Assembly (NCBI RefSeq): GCF_003651185.1
Contig: NZ_RCDC01000004.1
Location: forward strand, 1,908,659-1,972,658
DNA: 64,000 nt
Direction: 5' to 3'
Source of the DNA: Stenotrophomonas rhizophila
GTDB lineage: Bacteria; Pseudomonadota; Gammaproteobacteria; Xanthomonadales; Xanthomonadaceae
Both the position numbers and the translations under genes were made by a program. The notes beneath the pieces were generated by a model, which searched no databases, was not told the DNA's origin, and saw only the letters and a program-made list of their open reading frames with translations. Of this stretch, positions 35,918-45,866 are shown piece by piece (the stretch's first letter is position 1; each line of letters starts with the position of its first letter).

Positions 35918-37096
35918 TTACTGCTGGGCGGCGGGAGCCGCCGGCGCGGCGGCCGGCTTGGCCGGGGCCGCGCCCATTTCGGTGGCCTGCACGGGCATGC
36001 CCGGCTGGATCTTCTGCAGGCCTTCGACGATGACCTTGTCACCCGCCTTCAGCCCGTCTTCCACCAGCCACTTGTCGCCGAGCGAACGGCTGACCTTGAC
36101 CTGCCGCACTTCGACCTTGTCGTCCTTGCCGACCACCATGGCGCTGGTATCGCCCTTGGGATCGCGGGCGATGCCCTGCATCGGCACCAGGATCGCGTTG
36201 TCGCGCACGCCGCTGCCGACCTGGGCACGCACGTACATGCCCGGCATCAGCACCTGGTCCGGGTTCTCGACCTTGACCCGCAGCGCGTAGCTGCCGGTGG
36301 TCGGGTCCACGCTGACTTCGGAGAATTCCAGCGTGCCCTTGTGGTCGAACTCGGTGCCGTCATCGAGCAGGATCGTCACCGGCAGGGTCTGGTTGTCCTG
36401 CAGGCGGCCGCTGGCCAGCTCGCGGCGCAGCTGCAGCAGCTCGCTGGCGGACTGGGTCAGATCGACATAGATCGGGTTCAACTGCTGCACGGTGGCCAGT
36501 GCTTCGGCCTGGCCGGCGCTGACCAGTGCGCCCTGGGTGACGGACGACTTGCCGATGCGGCCGCTGATCGGCGCGGTGATGCGGGCATAGCCCAGCGTCA
36601 CGTTGGCGGCGTCCAGCGAGGCACGCGCGGCGCCCACATCGGCCTCGGCCTGCTTGAGCGCGGCGATCGCGTTCTCGTTGTCCTGGATGCTGACCGCCTC
36701 GACCTTGGCCAGCTCGCCGATGCGCTTGGCGCTCAGGCGTGCGGCATTGGCGGTGGCTTCGGCGCGGGCCAGCTGGGCACGGGCGCTGTTGGCCTGGGCG
36801 CGATAGCTGGCGTCATCGAGCTGATACAGCGGCTGGCCCGCAGTGACCAGGCCGCCTTCGGTGAACAGCCGCTTGGCCACGATGCCATTGACCTGCGGGC
36901 GCACTTCGGCGACCAGGAAGGCATTGGTGCGGCCCGGCAGTTCGCGGGTCAGGCCGACCTGCTCGGCCTTGAGGGTGGCCACGGTCACCTGGCCGGGGCC
37001 GCCCTGCGGACCCTCCTGCTCACCACCGCCACAGGCGGACACGGTCAGGGCGATCGCGAGGGACAGCGCGAGAAGACGGTACGGGGTTCTGGACAT
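35918..37096 (-). CDS. smeD: RND efflux periplasmic adaptor (membrane fusion protein)
   Basis: Lipid-anchored periplasmic protein that joins the RND transporter to the outer-membrane channel. The ATG at 37096 gives a signal ending ALTVSACGGG with a lipobox Cys. The 392-residue protein has lipoyl-like halves (LFTEGGLVTAGQPLYQLD and YARITAPISGRIGKSSVTQG), a coiled-coil hairpin between them, and a beta-barrel and membrane-proximal domain ending in an Ala/Pro-rich tail. First gene of the smeDEF operon. Confidence 0.93.
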   Translation of the reverse strand: MSRTPYRLLALSLAIALTVSACGGGEQEGPQGGPGQVTVATLKAEQVGLTRELPGRTNAFLVAEVRPQVNGIVAKRLFTEGGLVTAGQPLYQLDDASYRAQANSARAQLARAEATANAARLSAKRIGELAKVEAVSIQDNENAIAALKQAEADVGAARASLDAANVTLGYARITAPISGRIGKSSVTQGALVSAGQAEALATVQQLNPIYVDLTQSASELLQLRRELASGRLQDNQTLPVTILLDDGTEFDHKGTLEFSEVSVDPTTGSYALRVKVENPDQVLMPGMYVRAQVGSGVRDNAILVPMQGIARDPKGDTSAMVVGKDDKVEVRQVKVSRSLGDKWLVEDGLKAGDKVIVEGLQKIQPGMPVQATEMGAAPAKPAAAPAAPAAQQ

Positions 37097-37257
37097 GGCG
37101 GTAGGGGCTCGCAGACGGAAAAAGGGCGCGCCTGCAGCCCAACTTCCGATAAAAGCGAAGAATGACGACAAACAGGCAGCAAATGACGGCAAATATCCGA
37201 AACGAGACCCGCCGGCGCGCGCAGGCAGTCCTCGCTGAGGATCAGTGGGGCGCAAAT

Positions 37258-37294
37258 ATACATACATGCATGTTTGTTTGTAAAGCGGTACAAT
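37258..37294. promoter_or_regulatory. SmeT operator and divergent smeD/smeT promoters
   Basis: A pseudopalindrome at 37258-37279, centred on ACATGCATGT (37264-37273), matches at 9 of 11 symmetric pairs. It sits inside the spacer of a smeD promoter on the minus strand: TTTACA (37284-37279), 18 bases, TATATT (37260-37255). For smeT a -10 TACAAT is at 37289-37294. A TetR repressor bound here would block both promoters, matching the known SmeT mode of action in S. maltophilia. Confidence 0.75.
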
Positions 37295-37328
37295 TCAGGC
37301 CGGTTTCATCCAGCAACTGCACAGCGCA

Positions 37329-37997
37329 ATGGCCAGAAAAACCAAAGAAGAGGCGCAGGCCACCCGCGAGGGCATCCTCGATGCGGCCCAGGTCTGTTTC
37401 CATGAATACGGGGTCGCCGGCACCAGCCTGGCGATGATCGGCGCGCGCGCCGGATTCACCCGCGGCGCGGTGTACTGGCACTTCAAGAACAAGGCCGAAG
37501 TGCTGACCGCGATGATCGACCGTGAGCGCGTGCCGTTCATCGAGCGGATGCGTCGCACCACCTCGGCCAAGCGCAGCACGCCGATCCTGGACCTGCGCTC
37601 GGCGCTGCTGGTCTCCTTCCGGGAGCTGGCCGAAGACGAACGCCTGCGCAATATGATGGAAATCATGCTGCGCAACGATCTGTCTGTGGAAAGCCAGGCA
37701 ATGCAGGCGCTGCAGCTGGAGGCATCGCGTGAGGAGCTGGGCATTTTCGCGGCCGCGTTCCAGCGCGCGCGGGAGTTGGGACAGCTGCGCGAGGGGGTGG
37801 ACGTGGACACGGTGGCGCGCATCGTGAGCACCAGCCTGACCGGGGTGCTGTATAGCGCGATGCTGGAACCGGAGCTGTTCGAGATCCAGCGCGATGGCGC
37901 GCAGACGCTGGATGCGATCCTCAGCGCATTCGTGCAGCCGGGTGTATTCACCCCGGGCGCCCCGCCGACCGCCCTGCCAACCGACGACGACGCCTGA
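37329..37997 (+). CDS. smeT: TetR-family repressor of the RND pump (SmeT-like)
   Basis: A 222-residue regulator beginning MARKTKEEAQATREGILDAA, with the helix-turn-helix at about 10-56 (GTSLAMIGARAGFTRGAVYW HFKNKAEV). The C-terminal domain (ELAEDERLRNMMEIMLRND, RARELGQLREG) is of the AcrR/SmeT/TtgR type that binds flat aromatic drugs. It is divergent from smeD with a palindromic operator between. By comparison with the S. maltophilia system it should repress both itself and smeDEF, and its loss should give multidrug resistance. The protein appears intact, so basal pump expression is expected to be low. Confidence 0.92.
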   Translation: MARKTKEEAQATREGILDAAQVCFHEYGVAGTSLAMIGARAGFTRGAVYWHFKNKAEVLTAMIDRERVPFIERMRRTTSAKRSTPILDLRSALLVSFRELAEDERLRNMMEIMLRNDLSVESQAMQALQLEASREELGIFAAAFQRARELGQLREGVDVDTVARIVSTSLTGVLYSAMLEPELFEIQRDGAQTLDAILSAFVQPGVFTPGAPPTALPTDDDA

Positions 37998-38155
37998 GGC
38001 GAAGGACGGGTTGGTCGAGCGCTGGGCAAAATCAAGGAGGAGGCCGTCGCCGCCAGGCGGCGGCCGGGGGACATTTGCCGAGGGGCCTGCCGGCCGCTGC
38101 GGCGCCCTCACGCTCGCGGCAGCCCCAAACGGAGACAGCGTTTGACAGAAGAAGC

Positions 38156-38186
38156 AAAAAAAACGGCGACACCGAAGTGCCGCCGT
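38156..38186 (-). terminator. rho-independent terminator of hslU
   Basis: On the minus strand ACGGCGGCAC, loop TTCG, GTGTCGCCGT (one G-T wobble) is followed by eight T's, 30 bases after the hslU stop. The remainder of the 217-bp gap to smeT holds no gene. Confidence 0.9.
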
Positions 38187-38215
38187 TCTTCCTACCACCC
38201 GATCGTTGCGTGCCG

Positions 38216-39589
38216 TTACAGGATGTAGCGGCTCAAGTCCGGATCCTGTACCAGCTCACCCAGGTGCGCGTCGACGTAGGCTTGGTCGATGCTGATGGTC
38301 TCACCATCGCGGTCCGGGGCTTCATAGCTCAGCGTATCCAGCAGGCGCTCCAGCACCGTGTGCAGGCGGCGCGCGCCGATGTTTTCCTGGCGCTCGTTCA
38401 CTTGGAAGGCGATCTCGGCCAAGCGGTCCACCGCATCGACCGTGAACTTCATCGAGACGCCTTCAGTCTGCAGCAGCGCTTCGTACTGCTTGGTCAGCGC
38501 GGCCTTCGGCTCGGTCAGGATGCGCACGAAGTCCTGCTTGCTCAGCGCGCCCAGCTCCACGCGGATCGGGAAACGACCCTGCAGTTCCGGGATCAGATCG
38601 CTGGGCTTGGCCAGGTGGAACGCACCGGAGGCGATGAACAGGATGTGGTCGGTCTTGATCGTGCCGTACTTGGTGGACACGTTGGAGCCTTCCACCAGCG
38701 GCAGCAGATCGCGCTGCACGCCTTCGCGCGAGACATCGCCACCCCCGACGTTGTCACCGCGCTTGGCGACCTTGTCGATCTCATCGATGAACACGATGCC
38801 GTGCTGCTCGCAGGCTTCGATCGCCGCGCTGCGGATGTCGTCTTCGTTGACCAGCTTGCCGGCCTCTTCCTCGATCAGCAGCGGGCGCGCGGCCTTGATC
38901 GACAGCGTGCGCTTCTGCGCCTTCGCGCCGCCCATGCTGGAGAACATCTGGCGCAGCTGCTGGCCCATTTCTTCCATGCCCGGCGGGGTCATGATGTCCA
39001 TGCTGACATTGGCCGACACTTCCAGTTCGATCTCGCGCTCGTCCAGCTCACCGTTGCGCAGCATGCGGCGGAACTTGATGCGGGTCTCGTTGTCCTGCGC
39101 GGACGGCTCATTGCGCGCGGCTTCGGCATCGAAGCCGATACCGGTGCTGCGGCGCGGCAGCAGCGCATCGAGGATGCGGTCTTCGGCGCGCTCTTCGGCC
39201 TGGGTGCGCACGCGCACCTTGGCCTGCTCGCGATACAGCTTGACCGCGGTATCGGCCAGGTCGCGGATGATCTGCTCCACGTCCTTGCCGACGTAGCCGA
39301 CCTCGGTGAAGCGGGTCGCCTCGACCTTGACGAACGGCGCATTGGCCAGCGTGGCAAGGCGACGTGCGATCTCGGTCTTGCCGACGCCGGTCGGGCCGAT
39401 CATCAGGATGTTCTTGGGCATGACTTCGTTGCGCAGTTCGGCCGGCAGCTGCATGCGGCGCCAGCGGTTGCGCAGCGCGATGGCGACCGCGCGCTTGGCA
39501 TCGTGCTGGCCAACGATGTGCCGGTCCAGTTCCTGCACGATCTCGCGCGGGGTCATGGTGGCGGAAGAAACTTCAATCTTGTGCGGCAT
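38216..39589 (-). CDS. hslU: HslU (ClpY) ATPase subunit of the HslVU protease
   Basis: AAA+ unfoldase that feeds substrates to the HslV proteolytic chamber in the cytosol. The 457-residue product starts at the ATG at 39589; a GTG four codons upstream is possible, and neither has a clear ribosome site. [20 protein letters not shown] opens the N domain, Walker A is GPTGVGKT, Walker [12 protein letters not shown], the intermediate domain lies near 110-240, sensor residues follow in [12 protein letters not shown], and the C-terminal DLSRYIL is the tail that docks into HslV and activates it. It lies 148 bp after hslV, with a REP doublet in between. Confidence 0.96.
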   Translation of the reverse strand: MPHKIEVSSATMTPREIVQELDRHIVGQHDAKRAVAIALRNRWRRMQLPAELRNEVMPKNILMIGPTGVGKTEIARRLATLANAPFVKVEATRFTEVGYVGKDVEQIIRDLADTAVKLYREQAKVRVRTQAEERAEDRILDALLPRRSTGIGFDAEAARNEPSAQDNETRIKFRRMLRNGELDEREIELEVSANVSMDIMTPPGMEEMGQQLRQMFSSMGGAKAQKRTLSIKAARPLLIEEEAGKLVNEDDIRSAAIEACEQHGIVFIDEIDKVAKRGDNVGGGDVSREGVQRDLLPLVEGSNVSTKYGTIKTDHILFIASGAFHLAKPSDLIPELQGRFPIRVELGALSKQDFVRILTEPKAALTKQYEALLQTEGVSMKFTVDAVDRLAEIAFQVNERQENIGARRLHTVLERLLDTLSYEAPDRDGETISIDQAYVDAHLGELVQDPDLSRYIL

Positions 39590-39659
39590 GGGTGTGCTCA
39601 CGAGGATATGGGGTGGAATGACGTATCACCGGCCTGCCTGGCAGCGACGTAACGCTGAT

Positions 39660-39718
39660 GTGGAGCCACGCCATGCGTGGCTGACCGAATACCGCAGCCA
39701 CGCATGGCGTGGCTCTAC
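39660..39718. repeat. REP/SMAG-like doublet in the hslV-hslU gap
   Basis: Two inverted 23-base monomers (39660-39682 and 39696-39718) separated by 13 bases. Each is a hairpin AGCCACGC-CAT-GCGTGGCT (or its complement) with a GTGG/GTAG head; the two differ at one position. The pair can form either two hairpins or one long 23-bp stem in the hslVU transcript. Confidence 0.85.
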
Positions 39719-39737
39719 CGAGCGTTGACCCTCCGGG

Positions 39738-40289
39738 TCAAAGCTCCTCGACCACCACGTTGCGATTGGTGTAGATGCAGATGTCACCGGCGATGTTGAT
39801 CGACTCGGTGGCGATCGTGCGGGCATCCAGTTCGGTATGCGCCATCAGCGCGCGGGCGGCCGAGAGGGCATAGGAGCCGCCGGAACCGATCGCGATGATG
39901 CCGTCTTCCGGTTCGATCACATCACCGGTGCCGCTGATGATCAGCGAGGTGTCCTTGTCGGCGACGGCGAGCAGCGCTTCGAGCTTGCCCAGGCGGCGCT
40001 CGGTGCGCCAATCCTTGGCCAGTTCCACCGCAGCGCGCTGCAGCTGGCCGTGCTTTTCCAGCTTGGCCTCGAACAGCTCGAACAGGGTGAAGGCATCGGC
40101 GGCAGCGCCGGCGAAACCGGCCAGCACCTGGCCCTCGCGACCCAGCCGGCGTACCTTGCGGGCGTTGCCCTTCATCACCGTGTGGCCGAGCGTGACCTGG
40201 CCATCGCCGGCGACGGCGACATGCCCATTGCGCCGCACCGAGATGATGGTGGTGGCATGAAATACGTTGGGGTTCTGACTGGGGTCCAT
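39738..40289 (-). CDS. hslV: HslV (ClpQ) peptidase subunit of the HslVU protease
   Basis: Proteasome-like threonine peptidase that forms double hexamers capped by HslU. The 183-residue product has the processing site [13 protein letters not shown]; cleavage after Ala12 would expose the catalytic Thr13. [20 protein letters not shown] and [20 protein letters not shown] are further hallmarks, and the sodium-binding [14 protein letters not shown] region is present. Length is slightly above E. coli because of the N-terminal propeptide. First gene of hslVU. Confidence 0.97.
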   Translation of the reverse strand: MDPSQNPNVFHATTIISVRRNGHVAVAGDGQVTLGHTVMKGNARKVRRLGREGQVLAGFAGAAADAFTLFELFEAKLEKHGQLQRAAVELAKDWRTERRLGKLEALLAVADKDTSLIISGTGDVIEPEDGIIAIGSGGSYALSAARALMAHTELDARTIATESINIAGDICIYTNRNVVVEEL

Positions 40290-40380
40290 GGAGCCTCCGG
40301 GGTGACAAAGACTGAGGTGGGGTCGCTGCCCGACGCTTCAACCCGCCCTGCCCTGCGCCCGGATGCCGCAGCGGATCGAT

Positions 40381-41271
40381 TCAGCTTTCGTTGCCGCTCT
40401 TGCGGCGCTTGGCACGCGGGTGCGCAGCGTCGTAGACCTTGGCCAGATGCTGGAAATCCAGGTGGGTGTAGATCTGCGTGGTGGCGATATCGGCATGGCC
40501 GAGCAGCTCCTGCACACCGCGCAGATCACCGGAGGACTCCAGGATGTGGCTGGCGAAGCTGTGCCGCAGCATATGCGGGTGTACGTGTTTGAACAGGCCC
40601 TGGCGCTGGGCGAGCTGGCGGATGCGGATCTGCACGGCGCGCTGGGTGATGGGGCCGCCTTTGCGCCCCGGAAACACCGGTGCGGTGGCCGCGCCGCCGC
40701 TGTCGGCCCGCCAGCCCTGCAGCGCGGTGCGCGCGTGCGAACCGAACGGCACGCGGCGCTCGCGGTTGCCCTTGCCCAGCACGTTGACCAGGCCCGTATC
40801 GAAATCCAGGTCGCGCCAGATCAGCGCGCACAGTTCGCTCAGGCGCAGCCCGGAGGAATAGAACAGCTCCAGCAGCGCGCGATCGCGCAGGCCGAGCGGT
40901 GCATCGGTGGGCAGTTCGACCAGCTGCACGGCTTCATCGGCATCGAGCACCTGCGGCAGTTTGCGCGGCGCCTTGGGTGCTTTCAGGCCCGTGGCCGGAT
41001 TGGCGGCGATGCGGTGGTGCTTGAGCAGCCACGCGTAGAAACTGCGGCACGCCGAAAGCCGGCGCTGCAGCGAGGTGGGCGACAGCCCGCGGCGGTGTTC
41101 GGCAGCGATGAACTGGCGCAGCTGCGCGCTGTCCAGCGTATCGATCACCGCCCCCTGGCCCTCCGACCACGCCGCGAGTGCATCCAGATCGCGACGGTAG
41201 GCATCCAGCGTGTGCGCCGACATGCGGCGCTCCACTTGAAGGTGCGACAGGAAGTCCTGCGCGGTGCTCAC
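40381..41271 (-). CDS. xerC: tyrosine recombinase XerC
   Basis: Resolves chromosome dimers at dif together with XerD. The GTG at 41271 has a GGAG at a suitable distance and gives 296 residues, the normal size; the frame extends further upstream without support. N-terminal SAM-like domain about 1-95, catalytic domain about 105-285. All active-site residues are present: Arg143 (GLRLSEL), Lys167 ([10 protein letters not shown]), His233 and Arg236 ([11 protein letters not shown]), His259 (LLGHADI) and nucleophile Tyr268 (TTQIYTHL). The order dapF-DUF484-xerC is the same as in E. coli and Pseudomonas. Confidence 0.95.
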   Translation of the reverse strand: MSTAQDFLSHLQVERRMSAHTLDAYRRDLDALAAWSEGQGAVIDTLDSAQLRQFIAAEHRRGLSPTSLQRRLSACRSFYAWLLKHHRIAANPATGLKAPKAPRKLPQVLDADEAVQLVELPTDAPLGLRDRALLELFYSSGLRLSELCALIWRDLDFDTGLVNVLGKGNRERRVPFGSHARTALQGWRADSGGAATAPVFPGRKGGPITQRAVQIRIRQLAQRQGLFKHVHPHMLRHSFASHILESSGDLRGVQELLGHADIATTQIYTHLDFQHLAKVYDAAHPRAKRRKSGNES

Positions 41272-41293
41272 GACGACTCCGCTCAACGGGCTG

Positions 41294-41971
41294 TCAGGGC
41301 GACGGGAAACGCTGCAGCGCAACGACCAGCGATTCACCCATCATGCGCAGGAACAGCGTGCCCATACCCGGGTAGAACCGATTGCCGTCATGGCTGCCGA
41401 CCGCGATCAGGCCGACACCCGGCAGCGGCAACAGCGCGCTGGACTGCACTTCCTCGGCGCGGCCGGCGTACAGCACGGTGTTCTTTTCCGGTTGCAGGCG
41501 GCCGCAGATCGGTTCGCCATCCTTGAGGCAATCGCGGAACACACCCAGCAGCGGGCTACTCTCCTCGATCACCTGCAACCACGGCGCCTGTTCCAGCCCG
41601 GCGACGGGATGCAGCACGATCAGCCGGACCAGATCCCCGGCGAAATCCTCTTCCAGCGAGGCGGCCATCGCCCGCAGAGTGTCCGCCGCCGAGTCCTGTT
41701 TCATCAGTGCCAGGGTCAGCTGGTGCGTGCGCACGGCCAAGCGCTCGTTGATCTGCGCGTTGGCGGCCAGATCGGCCAGCCGTCGCGACAGCTCACGGTT
41801 CTTGTCGCGCAGCACCTCCAGCTGATAGCTGGCCAGTGACGCGGTGGGGCCGTCATCGCGCGGCACCACCAGGGTCAGGGCCAGGTCCGGGAACTGCTTC
41901 AGGAAGGTCGGATGCCGACGCAGCCAGGCGGCTACTTCGTGCGACCCGATTTTCTCGGCGGTCTCGCTCAT
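41294..41971 (-). CDS. DUF484 family protein (YigA-like)
   Basis: A 225-residue cytosolic protein starting at the ATG at 41971, which overlaps the dapF stop (ATGA). The N-terminal [20 protein letters not shown] and a coiled-coil segment ([20 protein letters not shown]) are followed by a GAF-like domain. [30 protein letters not shown] is the C-terminal DUF484 signature, here split at 20 residues only for display: [18 protein letters not shown]. The family is almost always found between dapF and xerC; its function is unknown. Confidence 0.9.
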   Translation of the reverse strand: MSETAEKIGSHEVAAWLRRHPTFLKQFPDLALTLVVPRDDGPTASLASYQLEVLRDKNRELSRRLADLAANAQINERLAVRTHQLTLALMKQDSAADTLRAMAASLEEDFAGDLVRLIVLHPVAGLEQAPWLQVIEESSPLLGVFRDCLKDGEPICGRLQPEKNTVLYAGRAEEVQSSALLPLPGVGLIAVGSHDGNRFYPGMGTLFLRMMGESLVVALQRFPSP

Positions 41972-42822
41972 GCGTTCCACTCTCCATCAAAGACGAAGGC
42001 TGCGGGTCCAGACATCACGATCTGTGCATCGTCGGCCGGCCAGCGGATGCGCAGGTCGCCGCCGGGCAGCGACATCGTGGCATCGCGCTGCAGGCGACCG
42101 CGCTGCATCATCACCACGGCCGCGGCGCAGGCGCCACTGCCGCAGGCCAGGGTTTCGCCGGCGCCGCGCTCGTACACGCGCAGGCGCGCGTGCTGCGGAC
42201 TGAGCACCTGCACGAAACCGACGTTGACCGATTTCGGGAACGAGGCGTGCTGCTGAAGCAAGGGACCCAGACGCTCGACCGGGGCGGCATCCACCAGGCC
42301 CACTTCGATCACGGCGTGCGGGTTGCCCATCGAAACCGCGCCGAAGCGCACCGTGTCGCCCTGCAGCGGCAGCAGATATTCCTCGCGGGCGCGGGCGAAG
42401 CCGATCAGCGGCACGTTCTCCGGCTCGAACCGCGGCACGCCCATGGCTACCGCGTACTGGTCTTCGCCCAGCCGTTCGACTGCATGGGTGGTGACCGGGC
42501 TATCGATCGCGAAGGTGCTGCCGGTGGCGGCGCCATCGCGCACCAGCCAGGCCGCCACGCAGCGCGCGCCGTTGCCACATTGCTCGGAGCTGCTGCCATC
42601 GGCATTCCAGATCCGGTACGAGGCGACCGAGCCGTCTGCCTTGGCCGGCTCGATGGTCAGGATCTGGTCGCAGCCCACGCCGGTGTGGCGATCGGCCAGA
42701 CGCGCGGCCAGCGCAGCATCCGGCGGCGCGCGGCCATCGCGCAGGTCCAACACCACGAAATCATTGCCGGCGCCATGCATCTTGGTGAAGCGCAGCGCCG
42801 CGGCGGTGTTCGACTTACTCAT
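41968..42822 (-). CDS. dapF: diaminopimelate epimerase
   Basis: Converts LL- to meso-diaminopimelate, the last step but one to lysine and a peptidoglycan building block. [13 protein letters not shown] opens the protein; the two catalytic cysteines are Cys82 in [16 protein letters not shown] and Cys227 in [15 protein letters not shown] chose the ATG at 42822; one three codons upstream (42831) is also possible, and both overlap the end of the lipoprotein gene. At 284 residues it is slightly longer than E. coli DapF. Second gene of the lptM-dapF-DUF484-xerC unit. Confidence 0.95.
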   Translation of the reverse strand: MSKSNTAAALRFTKMHGAGNDFVVLDLRDGRAPPDAALAARLADRHTGVGCDQILTIEPAKADGSVASYRIWNADGSSSEQCGNGARCVAAWLVRDGAATGSTFAIDSPVTTHAVERLGEDQYAVAMGVPRFEPENVPLIGFARAREEYLLPLQGDTVRFGAVSMGNPHAVIEVGLVDAAPVERLGPLLQQHASFPKSVNVGFVQVLSPQHARLRVYERGAGETLACGSGACAAAVVMMQRGRLQRDATMSLPGGDLRIRWPADDAQIVMSGPAAFVFDGEWNA

Positions 42823-43060
42823 TCCCGTCATTGGCCTTCAGCGCCGGGGCTTGAACGGGATCAGGAACCACCGGGGAATCGGTATCGGCATCGGCGGCCG
42901 GCGGCGTGGCGTCGTCGGCGGCCGGTTCAACCAGCTGTTCTTCGACCGGGACCGGCTTCTGCGGCAGGACCAGCGGGCCCTTGTTGCCACAGGCCGACAG
43001 CACCAGCAGCGCCGAGGCGGCCAGCGTCAGGGAGATGAGGGTACGGGGAGATGTCTTCAT
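42815..43060 (-). CDS. small lipoprotein, LptM (YifL) family
   Basis: An 81-residue lipoprotein with signal [20 protein letters not shown]. CGNKGPLxLP immediately after the lipid-carrying Cys is the signature of the YifL/LptM family. In E. coli LptM promotes disulfide maturation of the LPS transporter LptD. The rest is a Pro/Ala/Asp-rich extension longer than in E. coli and not conserved. The location directly upstream of dapF is the same as in E. coli, which supports the assignment. Confidence 0.85.
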   Translation of the reverse strand: MKTSPRTLISLTLAASALLVLSACGNKGPLVLPQKPVPVEEQLVEPAADDATPPAADADTDSPVVPDPVQAPALKANDGNE

Positions 43061-43125
43061 CCTCCGAGTATAGCCGCGGTGTTTGGGCGCTTGGGTGCCG
43101 GCTGGATGAACGGGCAGCGCAGCAA

Positions 43126-43548
43126 TCACACCCTTGGCGGCAGCGGCCGGGACCACAGCCACAGCGCCACGCAGGTCATGCTGCCGATGGAGAGCCACTT
43201 CACCCAGGCGATCGGCACGCACCACAGCATGATGCCCGCGCACACCGCCATGGTCAGGGTCGCCATTCCTTTGCCGCGGCGGCTGACCGCGCCGTGCGCC
43301 TGCCAGTTGCGGATCGCCGGGCCGAACTGCGGGTGCGCCAGCAGGCGGTTGTGCAGGCGCTCGGAGCCACGCGAGGCGGCCCAGGCCGAGATCAGGATGA
43401 ACACGGTGGTGGGCAGGCCCGGTACGAAGATGCCAACGATGCCGGTGCCCAGGCTGACATAGGCAAGCAGCCACCACGCCCAGCGGAAACGCACCCGTCG
43501 CCGCTCAGCCGGCGCGTCGGAAACCATGGGGCGTTCGGACCGGGACAT
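43126..43548 (-). CDS. DUF454 (YbaN-like) inner-membrane protein
   Basis: A 140-residue protein from the ATG at 43548 (an internal ATG at 43527 is possible). It has three hydrophobic segments (WAWWLLAYVSLGTGIVGIF, then two near the C-terminus) and GIFVPGLPTTVFILISAWAA followed by SERLHNRLLAHPQFGP, the DUF454 pattern seen in E. coli YbaN. No function is established. It is in line with the dapF group but 65 bp upstream of the lipoprotein gene. Confidence 0.85.
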   Translation of the reverse strand: MSRSERPMVSDAPAERRRVRFRWAWWLLAYVSLGTGIVGIFVPGLPTTVFILISAWAASRGSERLHNRLLAHPQFGPAIRNWQAHGAVSRRGKGMATLTMAVCAGIMLWCVPIAWVKWLSIGSMTCVALWLWSRPLPPRV

Positions 43549-43637
43549 GGTGCCAGCATAGCGACCCGGACGGGCCGCCGCGATGGCGGCCTCACTACGC
43601 TGGCCGACGACACCGGATCGCCGGCCAGCGACCGGCA

Positions 43638-45755
43638 TTACCGGCCCTGGGTCACGCCAAGCTGGTCGAGCACGAACGCGTACGACTCGGCCAACTCGTG
43701 GTACCGCTGGAAGCGGCCGGATTTGCCGCCGTGGCCGGCGTCCATGTTGGTACGGAACACGATCGGGAAGTGGCCGGTGTTGTCATCGCGCAGCTTGGCC
43801 ACCCACTTGGCCGGCTCCCAGTACTGCACCTGCGAATCCCACAGGCCAGTGCCGACGAACAGGGCCGGGTACGCCTGCTTGCTGACGTTGTCGTACGGCG
43901 AGTAGGTGAGCATGTAGTCGTAATACTCGCGCTGCTCCGGGTTGCCCCACTCGTCATACTCGTTGGTGGTCAGCGGGATGCTGGCGTCGAGCATGGTGGT
44001 GACCACATCGACGAACGGCACCTGGGCGACCATCACGCGATAGTCCTGCGGCGCCTGGTTGGCCACCGCGCCCATCAGAAGGCCACCGGCGCTGCCACCG
44101 GAGGCGGCGACGCGATCCTTGGCGGCATAGCCCTGGCGGACCAGTTCGCGGGTGACATCGACGAAATCGTTGAACGTATTCTGCTTCTTGAGCAGCTTGC
44201 CGTCCTCATACCACGCACGGCCCATTTCCTGGCCGCCGCGGATGTGGGCGATGGCATACACCACGCCGCGATCCAGCAGGCTGACCACGGTCTGGTTGAA
44301 GCCCGGGTCCATCGACATGCCGTAGCTGCCGTAGGCGTACTGGTACAGCGCGCCGGTGCCGTCCTTCTTGAAACCGTTGCGGTACACCAGCGACACCGGC
44401 ACCTTGACGCCATCGCGGGCCGTCACCCACACGCGCTCGGTGGTGTACTGCGACGGGTCATAGCCGATCACCGGCTGCTGCTTGAGCTGGCGGCGTTCAC
44501 CGGTGACGGTGTTGAGCTCGTAGGTGGTGGTCGGCGTGGTCAGCGAGGTGTAGGCGTAACGCAGCCACGGGGTGTCGTGCTCGCTGTTGGCGGCCAACCC
44601 CATCGAGTAGGCGGGCTCATCCGCCTTGACGTAATCCTGGCGGCCATCCGGGAACAGCAGGCGCACGCGTTCCAGGCCGTTGGAGCGCTCGGCGATCGCG
44701 GTGAAGCCGTCGAACAGTTCGAAGCCTTCGATCAGCACGGCGTCATCGTGCGCGACCCAGTCTTTCCACTGGCTGCGCGCGGTGGCATCGCTGGGCGCGG
44801 TGACGATCTTGAAGTTCTTCGCGTCCGCAGCGTTGGTGCGGATCACCCAACGGCCGTTGAAGTGGTCGGCATCGTATTCCACGTCGCGCGCACGCGGCGC
44901 CAGCACCGTGAACGCCTGCGGATCGGCAGCCGGGGCGTAGCGGGTTTCCGAGCTCACCGTGCTGTGCAGCTCGATGGTCAGGAAACGATCATCGCGGGTG
45001 CGGCCGACGCCCATGTAGAAGCTGTCGTCCTTCTCTTCATACACGAGCACGTCGCTGCTGGCCGGAGTGCCCAGGACGTGCTTTTTGACGCGCACCGTGA
45101 GCAGGGTGTCCGGATCATTCTCGACATAGAACAGGGTGCGGTTGTCATCGGCCCAGACCACGTTGGGCGAGACGTTCTCGATGCGATCCGGCAGCACCTC
45201 ACCGGTACGCAGGTCCTTGAAACGGATCACGTACTGGCGGCGGCCGACATCGTCTTCGACCCAGGCCAGCAGGTGGTTGTCCTGGCTGACATCGGCATCG
45301 CCCACGTTGAAGTAGCCCTTGCCCTCGGCCATCGTGTTGATGTCGAGCAGGATTTCTTCCGGCGCTTCCATGCTGCCCTTGCGGCGCGCCTGGATCGGGT
45401 AATCCTTGCCGGTTTCGAAGCGGGTGTAATACCAGTAGCCGCGGTCACGCGAGGGCACGCTGGCATCGTCCTGCTTGATGCGGGCGACGATCTCCTTGTA
45501 CAGGGTGTCTTCCAGCGGCTTGAGCGGGGCCACCACCTGATCGGTATAGGCGTTCTCCGCATTCAGATAGGCCAGCATCTTCGTGTCTTCGCGCTTGTCG
45601 TCGCGCAGCCAGTAGTAATCGTCGCTGCGGGTCGCGCCAAAGGGAGCCTTCACCGTGTGCGGGTGCTTCTCGGCGTCGGGCGGGGTCAGCGCGGGGGCGG
45701 CGTGCACGTTGGAGGTCATGAGGCTGGCAACCAGTAAACAAAGGGCGGGTTTCAC
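43638..45755 (-). CDS. oligopeptidase B-type S9 serine peptidase, exported
   Basis: A 705-residue peptidase starting at a GTG at 45755 with AGGAG nine bases before it. A signal peptide (ALCLLVASLMTSNVHAAP) implies the periplasm, whereas E. coli PtrB is cytosolic. The propeller part begins with HTVKAPFGATRSDDYYWLRD. The catalytic domain has Ser in ASGGSAGGLLMGAVANQAP, Asp in GLWDSQVQYWEPAKW and His in MDAGHGGKSGRFQRY, the full triad. MSMDPGFNQTVVSLLDRGVV and IRGGQEMGRAWYEDGKLL match oligopeptidase B, which cuts after Arg/Lys in short peptides. A second S9 peptidase gene lies 1.5 kb away in the same direction. Confidence 0.93.
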   Translation of the reverse strand: MKPALCLLVASLMTSNVHAAPALTPPDAEKHPHTVKAPFGATRSDDYYWLRDDKREDTKMLAYLNAENAYTDQVVAPLKPLEDTLYKEIVARIKQDDASVPSRDRGYWYYTRFETGKDYPIQARRKGSMEAPEEILLDINTMAEGKGYFNVGDADVSQDNHLLAWVEDDVGRRQYVIRFKDLRTGEVLPDRIENVSPNVVWADDNRTLFYVENDPDTLLTVRVKKHVLGTPASSDVLVYEEKDDSFYMGVGRTRDDRFLTIELHSTVSSETRYAPAADPQAFTVLAPRARDVEYDADHFNGRWVIRTNAADAKNFKIVTAPSDATARSQWKDWVAHDDAVLIEGFELFDGFTAIAERSNGLERVRLLFPDGRQDYVKADEPAYSMGLAANSEHDTPWLRYAYTSLTTPTTTYELNTVTGERRQLKQQPVIGYDPSQYTTERVWVTARDGVKVPVSLVYRNGFKKDGTGALYQYAYGSYGMSMDPGFNQTVVSLLDRGVVYAIAHIRGGQEMGRAWYEDGKLLKKQNTFNDFVDVTRELVRQGYAAKDRVAASGGSAGGLLMGAVANQAPQDYRVMVAQVPFVDVVTTMLDASIPLTTNEYDEWGNPEQREYYDYMLTYSPYDNVSKQAYPALFVGTGLWDSQVQYWEPAKWVAKLRDDNTGHFPIVFRTNMDAGHGGKSGRFQRYHELAESYAFVLDQLGVTQGR

Positions 45756-45866
45756 GAGATAAGGCTCCTGGCGGGGGAATGCAATGGCGTCCGTGTCCGT
45801 GCAGTCTGTGCTGGCGAGTAGGCCAGCAGCAAGCCTGTCGTTGGTCACTGCGCCTATCATCAGGCC

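Noticed and set aside
37998..38155. Possible gene between smeT and the hslU terminator
   Set aside because: No frame with a start, ribosome site and credible composition; treated as spacer.
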